From contig NZ_CP050137.1 in assembly GCF_013344685.1 (NCBI RefSeq), positions 4,333,001 through 4,397,000 of the forward strand: DNA of 64,000 bases, given 5' to 3'. A program made the translations under genes and the position numbers. Of the stretch, positions 48,414-57,728 are shown piece by piece. The notes below the pieces were generated by a model. It ran no database searches, was not told the origin of the DNA, and worked only from the letters and a program-made list of their open reading frames with translations. Each line of letters begins with the position of its first letter. The first letter of the stretch is position 1. This DNA is from Sphingomonas sp. CL5.1 (GTDB lineage Bacteria > Pseudomonadota > Alphaproteobacteria > Sphingomonadales > Sphingomonadaceae).

Positions 48414-50063
48414 CTATCCCACCAGCACCGCCGTGCCGCAACGCACGCCGGTCACGCGCAGGTCCGCCTCGCCGATGCCGACACCGAGCAGCCCGGTGAG
48501 GTTCATCAGCAGCCCGTCGAGCGCCGGCGCGACCAGCGAGAGCGCCCCGCCGACCGCCTGCACCAGCGGGTCGAGCGGCAGCGGCAGGATGCCGAGCAGC
48601 ACCGCCCGCACCGACGCGCGCGAGATCAGCGAGGTCGCCAGCCCGCCGACCGGAGAGGTCGCGCGCACCTTCTGGCGCGTGCCCGCCGCGATCGCCGCAG
48701 CGTCGAAGCGCAGGCTCTGCCACGGCTCGCTCGCTCCGGCGGAGATGTCGGCGAGGCCGGTGACATCGGCCAGCAGGGTGTGGACCAGCGTCGTCCGCGT
48801 CGGCGTGATCGGGGTCTTGAAATCGGCGAGCTTCGATTCGTCGATAGTGCCGATCGCCGCGCGCACGATATCGGTCCGCGCCTCCAGCGTCACGTTGCGG
48901 ACATTGGCCCCGGCGCAGTCGATCGCGGCCAGCCGCCCCTCCGCCCCGGCAATCTCGACGAACAGCGGCAGGTCGATCGTCGCCAGCGACCCGATGCCGG
49001 GCAGGCTAACCGATCCGATCTGCGTGCGCACATAGAGCCGCGTCTGCGCGGTGCGGACGATCGGGGCGCCGGTGTCGGTGATCGTGATCCACGGCGAATT
49101 GGCCTCGCGCTCGCCGATCGCCAGCGACACGCGGGTCGAGGTCAGCCCCGGCACCGTCGCGCCGAGGTTGAGCGCCACCTGCCGCTCTTTCGAGGCGAGT
49201 TGCAGGATCGCCGTCAGCATCGCCAGCGAATCGACCCTGGCGATGCCGGTGCCGCCCTCGCCCTGCCGCGCGAACGGCCCGGCGTCGATCAGCGCGGAGA
49301 GCGTGAGCGAACGCTCGCCGACCAGCTTGAGCAGGCCGTTGACCGCCCGCGCCGCATCCGCCTTGCCGTCCGCGCTCAGCGCGCCGGCCAGCGCGTCGAG
49401 CGCCTGCGGGGTGGAGACGTTGCTCTTCAGGATATCGTCATAGGTCACCGCCTTCAGCCCCGCGCTGGTGCGGAGCATCGGCAGGTAGCGCAGCAGATCG
49501 ACATCCGCCCCGGCCAGGGCATTGTAATCCATCACGGAGAGCGAGACGTTGCTCCCCGTCAGCGCGGAGAGATAATTGTTGAGCAGCCCGCCGTCGAGGC
49601 TCGCCAGCCGCGACCCGATCGAGAAGGCGGCATAGCGTTGCCGCGCGGCGGTGGCGGTGCGGGCGATCACCACCTCGCGCCGCCCGAAGATCGCCGCGAG
49701 GAAGGTGGGCGAGGTCGATTGCAGCTCCACCCGCGCCGCGCCGCTGCCCGATGGCGAGGCGACGAAGCGCGCGGCCGGTGCGATCGTCGCGTCGGCGCTG
49801 TAGCTGCCCCGCGTCACCCGCGTCGTCACCGCGCGGGGAAAGCGCGCGGCGGCGACCATCGCTTCCGCCGTTTTCTGCCCGTCCGCCGCATCCCCCGAGG
49901 CGGCGGCGAGCGCGGCGGCGTCCGCGATCCCCTGGAGGCGCCGCGTGTCGAGCTGCACCGAGCCGACATCGACCGCGAACGCGGCCATGCCGATCAGGAT
50001 CGGCATGGCCGCCGCCAGCAGCATCCCGACGCCCCCGCGCCGGTCCGCCGCCAGCCGCTTCAC
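48414..50063 (-). CDS. TadG-like protein (Flp-pilus-associated)
   Basis: 549 residues. An N-terminal segment (GGVGMLLAAAMPILIGMAAFAVDVG) is the TadE/TadG-type membrane anchor with the putative TadG motif, then QLDTRRLQGIADAAALAAA typical of TadG-like proteins. The long periplasmic part is Ala-rich, with no von Willebrand metal motif (DxSxS) that I can see. Its start overlaps the tadE-like stop. No tad secretion ATPase or prepilin is in the window, so its machinery would be elsewhere. Confidence 0.78.
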   Translation of the reverse strand: MKRLAADRRGGVGMLLAAAMPILIGMAAFAVDVGSVQLDTRRLQGIADAAALAAASGDAADGQKTAEAMVAAARFPRAVTTRVTRGSYSADATIAPAARFVASPSGSGAARVELQSTSPTFLAAIFGRREVVIARTATAARQRYAAFSIGSRLASLDGGLLNNYLSALTGSNVSLSVMDYNALAGADVDLLRYLPMLRTSAGLKAVTYDDILKSNVSTPQALDALAGALSADGKADAARAVNGLLKLVGERSLTLSALIDAGPFARQGEGGTGIARVDSLAMLTAILQLASKERQVALNLGATVPGLTSTRVSLAIGEREANSPWITITDTGAPIVRTAQTRLYVRTQIGSVSLPGIGSLATIDLPLFVEIAGAEGRLAAIDCAGANVRNVTLEARTDIVRAAIGTIDESKLADFKTPITPTRTTLVHTLLADVTGLADISAGASEPWQSLRFDAAAIAAGTRQKVRATSPVGGLATSLISRASVRAVLLGILPLPLDPLVQAVGGALSLVAPALDGLLMNLTGLLGVGIGEADLRVTGVRCGTAVLVG

Positions 50064-50491
50064 AGCACGCCCCCCTGCTGGATCACCGCGCTGCGCTCGA
50101 TCAGCGGATCGGGCATCGGCAGGAGGCCGATATGGAACATCCCGATCCGGCTGGCGTCGACGCGAACACGCACCGTGATCATCGGCGGCGCCTCCTCCAC
50201 CGAGAGCGTGGCGGTGCCGGGCCGGATTTCGGGCAGGCGCAGCAGTTCGCGGGTCATCGCCGCATTGGCGAGCGACAGCCGCTCAGCCGCGCTCATCCCC
50301 GCGATCGTCGCGCGCGCCGAATCGTTGGCGAGCTGCTGCGTGCTATGCGCGAGCAGGAAATACTGGCCGTAGCCCGAGATCCCGAGCAGGATCATCAGCA
50401 GCACCGGGGCGAGCAGCGCGAATTCGACGATCGCCGCCCCCCGCGAATCGCGGAGCAGCGTCACGGGCGGGAAAGAGGATGATCGTTTCAT
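50060..50491 (-). CDS. TadE-like pseudopilin
   Basis: 143 residues. The N-terminal GAAIVEFALLAPVLLMILLGISGYGQY is the TadE pseudopilin signature, with Glu after the processing site and a long hydrophobic helix. It is translated with the TadG-like gene (four-base overlap). The 134 bases upstream contain a GANTC palindrome and TGTCGCGCGACA. Confidence 0.85.
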   Translation of the reverse strand: MKRSSSFPPVTLLRDSRGAAIVEFALLAPVLLMILLGISGYGQYFLLAHSTQQLANDSARATIAGMSAAERLSLANAAMTRELLRLPEIRPGTATLSVEEAPPMITVRVRVDASRIGMFHIGLLPMPDPLIERSAVIQQGGVL

Positions 50492-50587
50492 GGCAGGGCG
50501 CAGGATCGCGCCGCCGCCTTAAGGCACCGCCATGCGCCCGATCGCGCCGAAATGCGCGAAACATGTCGCGCGACAGGCCGACAAACT

Positions 50588-50620
50588 CGCGGAATCGCGC
50601 CGTAATGGCGCGATTCCGCG
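50588..50620. terminator. Perfect palindrome with two GANTC sites after gcrA
   Basis: CGCGGAATCGCGCC and GGCGCGATTCCGCG form a 14-bp stem with a five-base loop, six bases past the gcrA stop. It may end gcrA transcription, though neither side has a strong T-run. The arms contain GAATC and GATTC, sites for CcrM methylation. Confidence 0.55.
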
Positions 50621-50625
50621 TAAAA

Positions 50626-51315
50626 TCAGCGCATCCGCGGCCCGCCGAACGGGATCGGCGGCGCGCGCCGGTCGCGGCGCGGCAATTGCGCCTGATAGGC
50701 ATGGCCGCAATGCGCGACGCAATAAGGGAAGCCCGGATTCACCTTCTCGCCGCAGAAGTGGAAATCCGGCTCGCCGGGGTGGCCGAGCGGCCATTTGCAC
50801 ACCTTGTCGCTGAGATCGAGCAAGGTCGTCTTGCCGGCGATCTCCGGCGAGGGCTTGGCCGGGACGAGGCGGCGCGGCGGGGCCGGGGCGATCGGCGGCT
50901 GCTGCTCGCCCGGCGCCTGCCGCACGAAGCCGCCAGGGCCGACCGAGCGCAGCACCGGCTGGTTCTCGTTCGGCTGACGCGGCGAAAGATCGGTGGTGAT
51001 GGTGATCGGCTTCGGCTCCGACGCGCGCGGCATCGCCGGCGCGGCGGCGGGCGGCGGAGGCGGTGCGGCGACCGGCTCGCGCACGGGTGCGGCGGCGACG
51101 GGCGGCGGCGCCTTCGCCTCGGGCTTCGGCTCCAGCCTTGCCTCGGCCTCCTTGGGGACGACCGGCGACGGGCGCGATTGCAGGCCCAGGCGATGCGCCT
51201 TGCCGATCACCGCATTGCGACTCACCCCGCCGAGCGCCTCGGCGATCTGGCTCGCGGTCTGCCCGCCTTCCCACATGGTCTTGAGCGTGTGGATACGCTC
51301 CTCGGTCCACGACAT
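50626..51315 (-). CDS. gcrA: Cell cycle regulator GcrA
   Basis: 229-residue GcrA, which binds methylated GANTC promoters and sigma-70 in alphaproteobacteria. The N-terminal DNA-binding helix-turn-helix (SWTEERIHTLKTMWEGGQTA and SQIAEALGGVSRNAVIGKAHRLGL) is near-identical to the family. A Pro/Ala-rich linker (about residues 50-160) leads to the C-terminal sigma-binding domain, with Cys residues in CKWPLGHPGEPDFHFCG and PYCVAHC. The linker is long for the family. Confidence 0.95.
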   Translation of the reverse strand: MSWTEERIHTLKTMWEGGQTASQIAEALGGVSRNAVIGKAHRLGLQSRPSPVVPKEAEARLEPKPEAKAPPPVAAAPVREPVAAPPPPPAAAPAMPRASEPKPITITTDLSPRQPNENQPVLRSVGPGGFVRQAPGEQQPPIAPAPPRRLVPAKPSPEIAGKTTLLDLSDKVCKWPLGHPGEPDFHFCGEKVNPGFPYCVAHCGHAYQAQLPRRDRRAPPIPFGGPRMR

Positions 51316-51377
51316 CGTTCTTCCTTCGCTGGCGGCCGGGTTGCAGGCGCCCGCCGCAGCGTCTACCCGCATGCGCG

Positions 51378-52232
51378 ATGAGCAGCCATCCCCCAATCGG
51401 CCAAATTCCGTCGGCGATCAGGAACGCGCCCGGCGTCCCGGTGATCCGGAACGTCAATTGGGGCGGCCTGAAGACCCTCTATGTGAAGGAGGTGCGCCGG
51501 TTCTTCAAGGTGCAGCTCCAGACGATCTGGGCGCCAGCCGCCACCACGCTCCTGTTCCTGATCGTCTTCACCATCGCCACCGGTGCGAAACGGCCGGTGC
51601 ATGTCGGCGGCGTCGACATCCCCTTCGCCGATTTCATCGCCCCCGGCCTGATCATCAGCCAGGGGATGATGGGGCCGGCCTTCGCCAACGCCAGCTTCTC
51701 GCTGCTGGTCGGCAAGATCCAGGGGACGATCGTCGATTATCTCCAGCCGCCGTTGTCCAGCGCCGAGCTGCTGACCGCGCTGGTCGGCGGGGCGATGACG
51801 CGGGCGTTCCTCGTCGGGCTGATCTGCTGGGCGGCGATGGCGCTCTATCCCGGCGTGCACGTAACGCCGTTGCATCCGTGGGCGGTGATCTGGTTCGGCT
51901 TCCTCGGCGCGGCGTTCCTCTCGTTCCTCGGCGTGCTGACCTCGATCTGGGCGGAAAAGTTCGATCATGCGGCGGCGGTGACCAATTTCGTGATCGCGCC
52001 GCTGGCGCTGCTGTCCGGCACTTTCTATTCGGTCGACCGCCTCGCCCCCGCGTTCCGCGCGTTCAGCCACGCCAATCCGTTCTTCTACATCATCTCCGGC
52101 TTCCGTTACGGCTTCGTCGGCACCGCCGATTCGCCGGTGCTGGTGGGCAGCGTGGTGATCCTCGCGATCGACGCGGCGCTGGGGGTGCTCTGCTACGTCC
52201 TGCTGCGGCGGGGGTGGAAGCTCAAGAACTGA
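51378..52232 (+). CDS. ABC-2 type transporter permease
   Basis: 284 residues with six predicted helices of the ABC-2 family (NodJ/DrrB/lipid-export-like): LYVKEVRRFFKVQLQTIWAP at the N-terminus, FADFIAPGLIISQGMMGPAF and GTFYSVDRLAPAFRAFSHANPFFYIISGFRYGFVG. The matching ATPase gene is not adjacent, so its partner must be elsewhere. Divergent from gcrA. Substrate unknown. Confidence 0.85.
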   Translation: MSSHPPIGQIPSAIRNAPGVPVIRNVNWGGLKTLYVKEVRRFFKVQLQTIWAPAATTLLFLIVFTIATGAKRPVHVGGVDIPFADFIAPGLIISQGMMGPAFANASFSLLVGKIQGTIVDYLQPPLSSAELLTALVGGAMTRAFLVGLICWAAMALYPGVHVTPLHPWAVIWFGFLGAAFLSFLGVLTSIWAEKFDHAAAVTNFVIAPLALLSGTFYSVDRLAPAFRAFSHANPFFYIISGFRYGFVGTADSPVLVGSVVILAIDAALGVLCYVLLRRGWKLKN

Positions 52233-52335
52233 GGGCGGCGAGGGCCTGCCGCCGGTCGCACGGCTTCGCCGCGACCGATCTTTACGCGAACGGCCTTCCA
52301 TGCGAGGCTTCGGGGATCGACTCATGGGGGCGGCC

Positions 52336-52827
52336 ATGAAAGCATTTTCCTCGCTTCGGGTGCTGCTCTGCGCCGGCCTTCTCGTCGGCGCACCCGCCTT
52401 CGCCGACTGGAAGCCCGCCAATCCCGAGATCGCGAAAGTGGTGGCCGATCCGCGGATCGCCGGTGCGCTGGCCGCCGTGAACGCCATCGACCGGGCGGCC
52501 GTCGCTGACGACCACGCGGCGTTTGCGGCGCTGTTGGCCGACGACCTTGCGGTCAACAATCCGCAGAACGGCGTTTCGGTCAGAGGCGCGACCGCCCGAC
52601 GCAGCGCCGCCGGCCAGATCAGCTATGCGCGTTACGATCGCGTGATCGAATATGCCGGCTTGCGCGGCGATATGGTCGTTCTGATGGGGGAGGAGATCGT
52701 GATCCCGCGAAGTGACGGCGCGACGCCGACGCGCGCGGTTCATCGCCGTTTCACCGATTTCTGGGAATGGACGAAGGGCGGCTGGAAACTGACCGTCCGT
52801 CAAGCAACCATCATCACGCGCCCGTGA
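52336..52827 (+). CDS. Secreted NTF2-like (DUF4440-type) protein
   Basis: 163 residues from the chosen ATG, which begins a good signal peptide (VLLCAGLLVGAPAFA); an ATG twelve bases earlier is also possible. The mature part has the NTF2-like pattern: AAVADDHAAFAALLADDLAVNNP, a central sheet with GDMVVLMGEEIV, and HRRFTDFWEWTKGGWKLTVRQATI at the end. No catalytic residue can be assigned. Confidence 0.72.
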   Translation: MKAFSSLRVLLCAGLLVGAPAFADWKPANPEIAKVVADPRIAGALAAVNAIDRAAVADDHAAFAALLADDLAVNNPQNGVSVRGATARRSAAGQISYARYDRVIEYAGLRGDMVVLMGEEIVIPRSDGATPTRAVHRRFTDFWEWTKGGWKLTVRQATIITRP

Positions 52828-52894
52828 CGCGAATCGCCATTCACAGCCTCGCGTGGCTGAGCCGAATGCCGGTCCGCTCCGTGGGATCGAGCGC

Positions 52895-54064
52895 CTAAAA
52901 CCCCTCCGGCATCCGCGCCGGCCCGACCACGCGCTCATATTCCCGGATCGCGAACCGGTCGGTCATGCCGGCGATGTAATCCGCGATGTGGCGGCTCAAC
53001 GCCGGTTCGTCCGCCGGGAGCGCGGCGCGCCATTCCTCCGGCATCAGCAGCGGGTCGGCGCGGAACGCCGCGAACAGGCCGGCCACCACATCATGCGCCG
53101 CCGCCGCCGCCTCGAGCTGTCGCGGATGATGATAGAGGTTGGCGTACATGAAGCGTTTGAGGTCGCGCTCCTCCTCGCGCATCGCGTCCGAGAAGGCGGC
53201 CAGCGCCCGTCCCGCCGCGCGCACGTCGGCCACATCGCCCACGCCCGATTCGGCGATGCGGCGCCTGGTCTCCGCGATCAGATCGAGCACCATCGTGCCG
53301 ATCTGCTGGCGCACCAGCTCGCGCGAGAGCCGTCGGTCGGAGATATCGGGAAAGCGCGCCTTCGCCGCCGACCAGCCACGCGCGACCAGCGGCACCTCCA
53401 GCAATTGCGCCGGCGTCAGCAGCCCGGCGCGCAAGCCATCGTCGATGTCGTGATTGTCATAGGCGATGTCGTCGGCCAGCGCCGCGATCTGCGCCTCCAG
53501 GCCCGGCCAGGTGCCCAGCTCCAGCCCGGCCTCGGCGTCCGCCTCGGCCAGCGCCCAGCCGGGATGGCGCACCGGGCCGTTGTGCTTGGCCAGCCCCTCC
53601 AGCGTCTCCCATGTCAGGTTGAGGCCATCGAAGCGCGGATAGGATCGCTCGATCCGCATCAGCGTGCGCAGGCTGTGGCCGTTGTGGTCGAAACCGCCCG
53701 CAGCCATGGTCGCGGCCTTCAGCGCGTCCTCGCCGGCGTGGCCGAACGGCGGGTGGCCGATATCGTGCGCCAGGCAGACCGCTTCGGTCAGGTCCTCGTT
53801 CAATCCCAGCGCGCGCGCGATCGTGCGGCCGATCTGCGCCACCTCGAGGCTATGGGTCAACCGGACGCGGAAGTGATCGCCGTCGGGGGCGAGGAAAACC
53901 TGCGTCTTGTGGCGCAGCCGCCGGAAGGCGATCGAGTGGATGATGCGGTCGCGGTCGCGCTGGTAATCGTCGCGCGGGCCGCGCGGCACGCCGGCCGATT
54001 CGCGGTGGAGCCGCCCACGCCCTGTCGCCGGATCGGACGCCCAGGGCGCGGGCGGGACGATCAT
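52895..54064 (-). CDS. dgt: dGTP triphosphohydrolase-like HD protein
   Basis: 389-residue HD-domain phosphohydrolase that splits dNTPs to nucleoside and triphosphate. The metal site is HKTQVF plus RLTHSLEVAQIGRTIAR, then LAHDIGHPPFGHAGEDAL (HD), and DDIAYDNHDIDDG. It is the short alphaproteobacterial type. The start overlaps the SPOR gene stop (ATGA), coupling it to the cell-envelope gene. Confidence 0.93.
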   Translation of the reverse strand: MIVPPAPWASDPATGRGRLHRESAGVPRGPRDDYQRDRDRIIHSIAFRRLRHKTQVFLAPDGDHFRVRLTHSLEVAQIGRTIARALGLNEDLTEAVCLAHDIGHPPFGHAGEDALKAATMAAGGFDHNGHSLRTLMRIERSYPRFDGLNLTWETLEGLAKHNGPVRHPGWALAEADAEAGLELGTWPGLEAQIAALADDIAYDNHDIDDGLRAGLLTPAQLLEVPLVARGWSAAKARFPDISDRRLSRELVRQQIGTMVLDLIAETRRRIAESGVGDVADVRAAGRALAAFSDAMREEERDLKRFMYANLYHHPRQLEAAAAAHDVVAGLFAAFRADPLLMPEEWRAALPADEPALSRHIADYIAGMTDRFAIREYERVVGPARMPEGF

Positions 54065-55923
54065 TTGCCCTCGATCTTGGTCATCTTCTGGCCGGCATTG
54101 CTGGTGAAGGTGAAGGCCGACACGCCCTCCTTCGCCAACTTGTTGACCATCGCGCGGGCCTCGGCCTCCGTCTTGAACGGGCCGGTGACGACGCGGTTGG
54201 TGGCGCGCAGCCTGGTCGTATAGGCGTGCTTGCCGGCGAGCGTCGCGGTCTTGCCCTTCACCGCCGCCCACGCTTTCGGCAAATCCTCCTCGTTCGCCCC
54301 GCCCGCAACCTGCACCCAGATCCGCGCCGGCTCGGCCTTGGCCGCCTTGCGTTCCTCGGCGGCTTTCTTCGCTTCCTCCGCCTTCTTCGTGGCGGCGAGT
54401 TTCTTCGCTTCCTCGGCCTTTTTCTGCGCGGCGGTCAGCTTCTTGGGCTTGGCCTCGTCGGCATCGGTCTCCTCGGCGCGCGCGCTGGCCTTGCCGCGGC
54501 CGTGCCTGGGCGGAGTTGCGTCGGCGGTTTCGGCCGGTTCCTCGGTCTTGGCACCAGCCTTGCCCCGCCCGCGTTTCGGCGGAGTCGCGTCAGCCGTTTC
54601 GACCGCTTCCTCCGCCCTGGCCTTGCGGCGCGTGGCGACAGTTTCGACTTTCTTCTCGGGCGGACGCGCCTCGGTCATCTCCGATTCGGGCACCGCGATG
54701 CCGGCGATGATCTTCGCAAGGATCGAATCCTCGCCTCCCTTCGGCGGCGCGCGACGCGACGAACGGCGCGGGCGCGGCGGTTCGACCGGGGCGGGCGGCG
54801 GATTGGTGACGGAAGCGACCTCGATCGGCGGCAGCGGCTTCTGCGCGGCTTCCGAAGCCGGCACCGCCTGATAAGGCGCGCGCGGCGGCAGCTTCTGCGT
54901 GACCTCGCTCGGCGCGGCGAAGACCACGCCCTTGCCGGGATAGGAGGGCGGCTGCGGCAACGGCTCGGCGGCCGGCGACGGTACGGACGTAGCGGCGGCC
55001 GCCACCGCGACCGGCGCGGCGGGCTTGCCCCTGCTCCGGTCACGACGGTTGCGCGCGGTTTCGACCACCGGAGGCGTTGCCGGCGGCGTCACGGTCGCCA
55101 CGCGCACCGGCGCACCGGCATCCGGGCCGAGCGGCGGGAGCGATGGCGTCAGCCGTGCATCGGCCAGCCGCGCCGCGCTCGCGCGCACCTCGCCGAAATG
55201 GACCGCGAAGGCCTTGTCGACCGGCGCGAGCGAAGGCAGCCGCTGGAAGAACGGCGCCAGCCCGCTGGCCATGCCGCCCGGCATCATCGTCGTCGCGATC
55301 TTCTCCGCGCCCGCGACGTCACCGCCCATCGCCAGGATGAAGGCCCGCGCGCGCCATGCGCCGCGATCGCCGCCGCGCAGCAGCGGCTCGATCTCCTTCA
55401 GCGCCTCCTCCTGCCGCCCGGAAATGGCGAGCGACAGCGCGTAGCGACGCTGCACCTCGTCCTGCGGCCCGGCCTTGAGCGCGAGGCGATAGTCGCGCTG
55501 CGCCCGCTCCTGTTCGCCGATCAGGTCATAGGCGAGGCCGCGATCGCCCGCGAAGCTGCGCGGATCGAGGCCATAACCCGCCGCCTGATCGAAATAGCGC
55601 AGCGCCTCGCCCGGCCGCTCCTGCTGCACGAGGATGCGCGCCATCCCGGCCTTCACCCGGCCGTTCATCGGATCAATCTCGTCGGCGCGCTTGAACAGCG
55701 CCGCCGCGCCGCTTGCATCGCCGAGCTTGAGCGACAGCTCGCCAGCCTCGATCAGCGCATTGAGGTCGCGCGGATTGGCCCCGACCGTGCGCATCGCGGC
55801 GGCGAGCTGGTCGGCATCGGAGCCGGCCTGCGGCAGCGGCTGGACCATCTGGGGGGCGGCGAGGGCCGGCAGCGCGGTGGCGGAGGCCAGCGCCAGGAAA
55901 GCAAGGGAAATGGTGCGCTTCAT
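54061..55923 (-). CDS. SPOR-domain protein with TPR repeats
   Basis: 620 residues: signal peptide (residues 1-22), tetratricopeptide-like helices about residues 30-235 (AAALFKRADEIDPMNGRVKAG and similar), a Pro/Ala/Val-rich region, a highly charged Lys/Glu/Ala helix (about 470-540) with KKAEEAKKLA repeats, and a C-terminal SPOR domain (WVQVAGGANEEDLPKAWAAVKG to the end). SPOR domains bind denuded peptidoglycan at division sites, fitting the position downstream of ftsZ. The 215 bases before it hold no gene. Confidence 0.85.
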   Translation of the reverse strand: MKRTISLAFLALASATALPALAAPQMVQPLPQAGSDADQLAAAMRTVGANPRDLNALIEAGELSLKLGDASGAAALFKRADEIDPMNGRVKAGMARILVQQERPGEALRYFDQAAGYGLDPRSFAGDRGLAYDLIGEQERAQRDYRLALKAGPQDEVQRRYALSLAISGRQEEALKEIEPLLRGGDRGAWRARAFILAMGGDVAGAEKIATTMMPGGMASGLAPFFQRLPSLAPVDKAFAVHFGEVRASAARLADARLTPSLPPLGPDAGAPVRVATVTPPATPPVVETARNRRDRSRGKPAAPVAVAAAATSVPSPAAEPLPQPPSYPGKGVVFAAPSEVTQKLPPRAPYQAVPASEAAQKPLPPIEVASVTNPPPAPVEPPRPRRSSRRAPPKGGEDSILAKIIAGIAVPESEMTEARPPEKKVETVATRRKARAEEAVETADATPPKRGRGKAGAKTEEPAETADATPPRHGRGKASARAEETDADEAKPKKLTAAQKKAEEAKKLAATKKAEEAKKAAEERKAAKAEPARIWVQVAGGANEEDLPKAWAAVKGKTATLAGKHAYTTRLRATNRVVTGPFKTEAEARAMVNKLAKEGVSAFTFTSNAGQKMTKIEGK

Positions 55924-56138
55924 CGCGTCGGGAAAAGTCTCAATCTGGGGCGGCGGAATGCCGCTTCGCTATGGCACCGGCCGCGCCGGGCCGGAACCCG
56001 CGCGCGCCGATCCGGGGGCAGGAAGCGGCGAACTCCATTGTCGCGCGGCGGACATGCCCGGCGCGACCGCGCGGCGCGATCACCGCCAGCCACCCGGCGA
56101 GACGCGGCCGGCGCGGAAAGGCCGCCCCGGCACCCCGC

Positions 56139-57623
56139 TTACTGGTTGTTCTGGCGATGCAGGAAGCGCGGGATATCCAGCGAATCCTTGTCCTCGCCCT
56201 CGGTCGCGCGCTGCGTCCCGCGCGAGGCGTTCTGCATCCGCTCGAACAAGGTGCCGCCCAGCTTGACGCGCGGCGCGGGCGCGGCTTCCTCGCCCGTATC
56301 GGCACCCGACGACAGCCAGCGGCGTCGGCCGGCCGGCGCGGGCGCATCGTCCTCGAACACCTTCGGCGTCGATTCCTCGGCGGCCGGCGGAGCGGCCGGC
56401 GCGGGTTCAGGCACGATCGTTTCGCTGCCGAGCAGCAGTTCGTCCTCCGCCGGAGCGGCGGCCTCGGGCTGCGCGACGACATCGGTCAGCTCGATTTCCG
56501 GCTGCTCGGGCGCGGGAGCGGCGGCGGGCTGCTCGGCGGCAGGAGCCGGTTCCGCCGCCGGGGCGGCGGATGCGGCGGGCGGCGCCGGCTCGGCGCGCCG
56601 CGGCGCGGAGAAGCTGAATGCGCGCGCTGGCTCCGGCACGGGCGCGTCGGTGCGCGCCTCCGCCTCGATGCCGGTGGCGACGACCGACACGCGGATCTTG
56701 CCCTCCAGCTCCGGGTTGAAGGCCGAACCCCAGATGATGTTCGCTTCCGGATCGACCAGTTCGCGGATGTGGTTGGCGGCCTCGTCCACTTCCAGCAGGC
56801 GCATGTCCTCGCCACCGGTAATCGAGATGATGACGCCCTTCGCGCCCTGCATCGACACGCCGTCGAGCAGGGGGTTGGCGATCGCCTTCTGCGCGGCGAC
56901 CAGCGCGCGGTCGTCACCGTCGGCCTCGCCGGTGCCCATCATCGCCTTGCCCATCTCCTGCATCACCGAGCGGACGTCGGCGAAGTCGAGGTTGATGAGG
57001 CCCGGCATCACCATCAGGTCGGTGATGCCGCGCACGCCCTGCTGCAGCACCTCGTCGGCCATCTCGAAGGCCTGCTTGAAGGTGGTGTTGGCGTTGGCGA
57101 TCAGGAACAGATTCTGGTTCGGGATGACGATCAGCGTATCGACGTACTTCTGGAGTTCCTCGATCCCCGCATCAGCGGACTTGGCGCGACGATTGCCCTC
57201 GAACGCGAACGGCTTGGTGACGACGCCGACGGTCAGGATGCCCATGTCGCGCGCCGCCTTGGCGATGACGGGGGCCGCGCCGGTGCCGGTGCCGCCGCCC
57301 ATGCCGGCGGCGATGAAGCACATGTGGGCGCCCTCGAGTCGCTTCGACAGGTCCTCGATCGTCTCCTCGGCGGCGGCGCGGCCGATCTCCGGCCGGCTGC
57401 CCGCGCCAAGGCCCTGCGTGATCTTCGCGCCGAGCTGAATCTTCTCCGGCGCGGTCGACTGTTTCAGCGCCTGCGCGTCCGTGTTGGCGACAAGGAAATC
57501 AACCCCCTGCACCTCGGCACGCATCATGTTGGCGATCGCGTTGCCGCCCGCGCCGCCAACGCCGATCACCGCGATGCGCGGCGTCAGCTCATCCGTTTCC
57601 GGGGTGATGAATTCGATTCCCAT
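56139..57623 (-). CDS. ftsZ: Cell division protein FtsZ
   Basis: 494-residue tubulin-like GTPase forming the division ring. [10 protein letters not shown] (residues 21-30) and the tubulin signature GGGTGTG at residues 109-115 are intact; the T7 loop [11 protein letters not shown] is present. The globular core ends near residue 320, followed by a long Pro/Ala/Glu-rich linker and the conserved tail [12 protein letters not shown], which binds FtsA. The linker of about 150 residues is typical of alphaproteobacteria. Separated from ftsA by 105 bases. Confidence 0.97.
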   Translation of the reverse strand: MGIEFITPETDELTPRIAVIGVGGAGGNAIANMMRAEVQGVDFLVANTDAQALKQSTAPEKIQLGAKITQGLGAGSRPEIGRAAAEETIEDLSKRLEGAHMCFIAAGMGGGTGTGAAPVIAKAARDMGILTVGVVTKPFAFEGNRRAKSADAGIEELQKYVDTLIVIPNQNLFLIANANTTFKQAFEMADEVLQQGVRGITDLMVMPGLINLDFADVRSVMQEMGKAMMGTGEADGDDRALVAAQKAIANPLLDGVSMQGAKGVIISITGGEDMRLLEVDEAANHIRELVDPEANIIWGSAFNPELEGKIRVSVVATGIEAEARTDAPVPEPARAFSFSAPRRAEPAPPAASAAPAAEPAPAAEQPAAAPAPEQPEIELTDVVAQPEAAAPAEDELLLGSETIVPEPAPAAPPAAEESTPKVFEDDAPAPAGRRRWLSSGADTGEEAAPAPRVKLGGTLFERMQNASRGTQRATEGEDKDSLDIPRFLHRQNNQ

Positions 57624-57728
57624 CGCCTATTTTCTCCGCCTGTCCGGCCTTCCCCATCGCCGGACGTGTCGATTAACCTTCCTGCAACATAGCGCCCGGC
57701 CGTGCCAGCCGAAAACCGTCGTGCAGCC

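Noticed and set aside
46442..48499. A 685-codon plus-strand frame opposite parE
   Set aside because: Antisense shadow of parE; no family similarity.
50560..50580. Palindrome TGTCGCGCGACA upstream of the tadE-like gene
   Set aside because: CG-rich 12-bp palindromes of this type are common in this genome; no supporting promoter element was found.
54226..57438. A 1070-codon open frame opposite the SPOR gene and ftsZ
   Set aside because: Shadow of two strongly supported genes; the translation is Arg/Gly/Ser-rich repeats from reverse-complemented codons.
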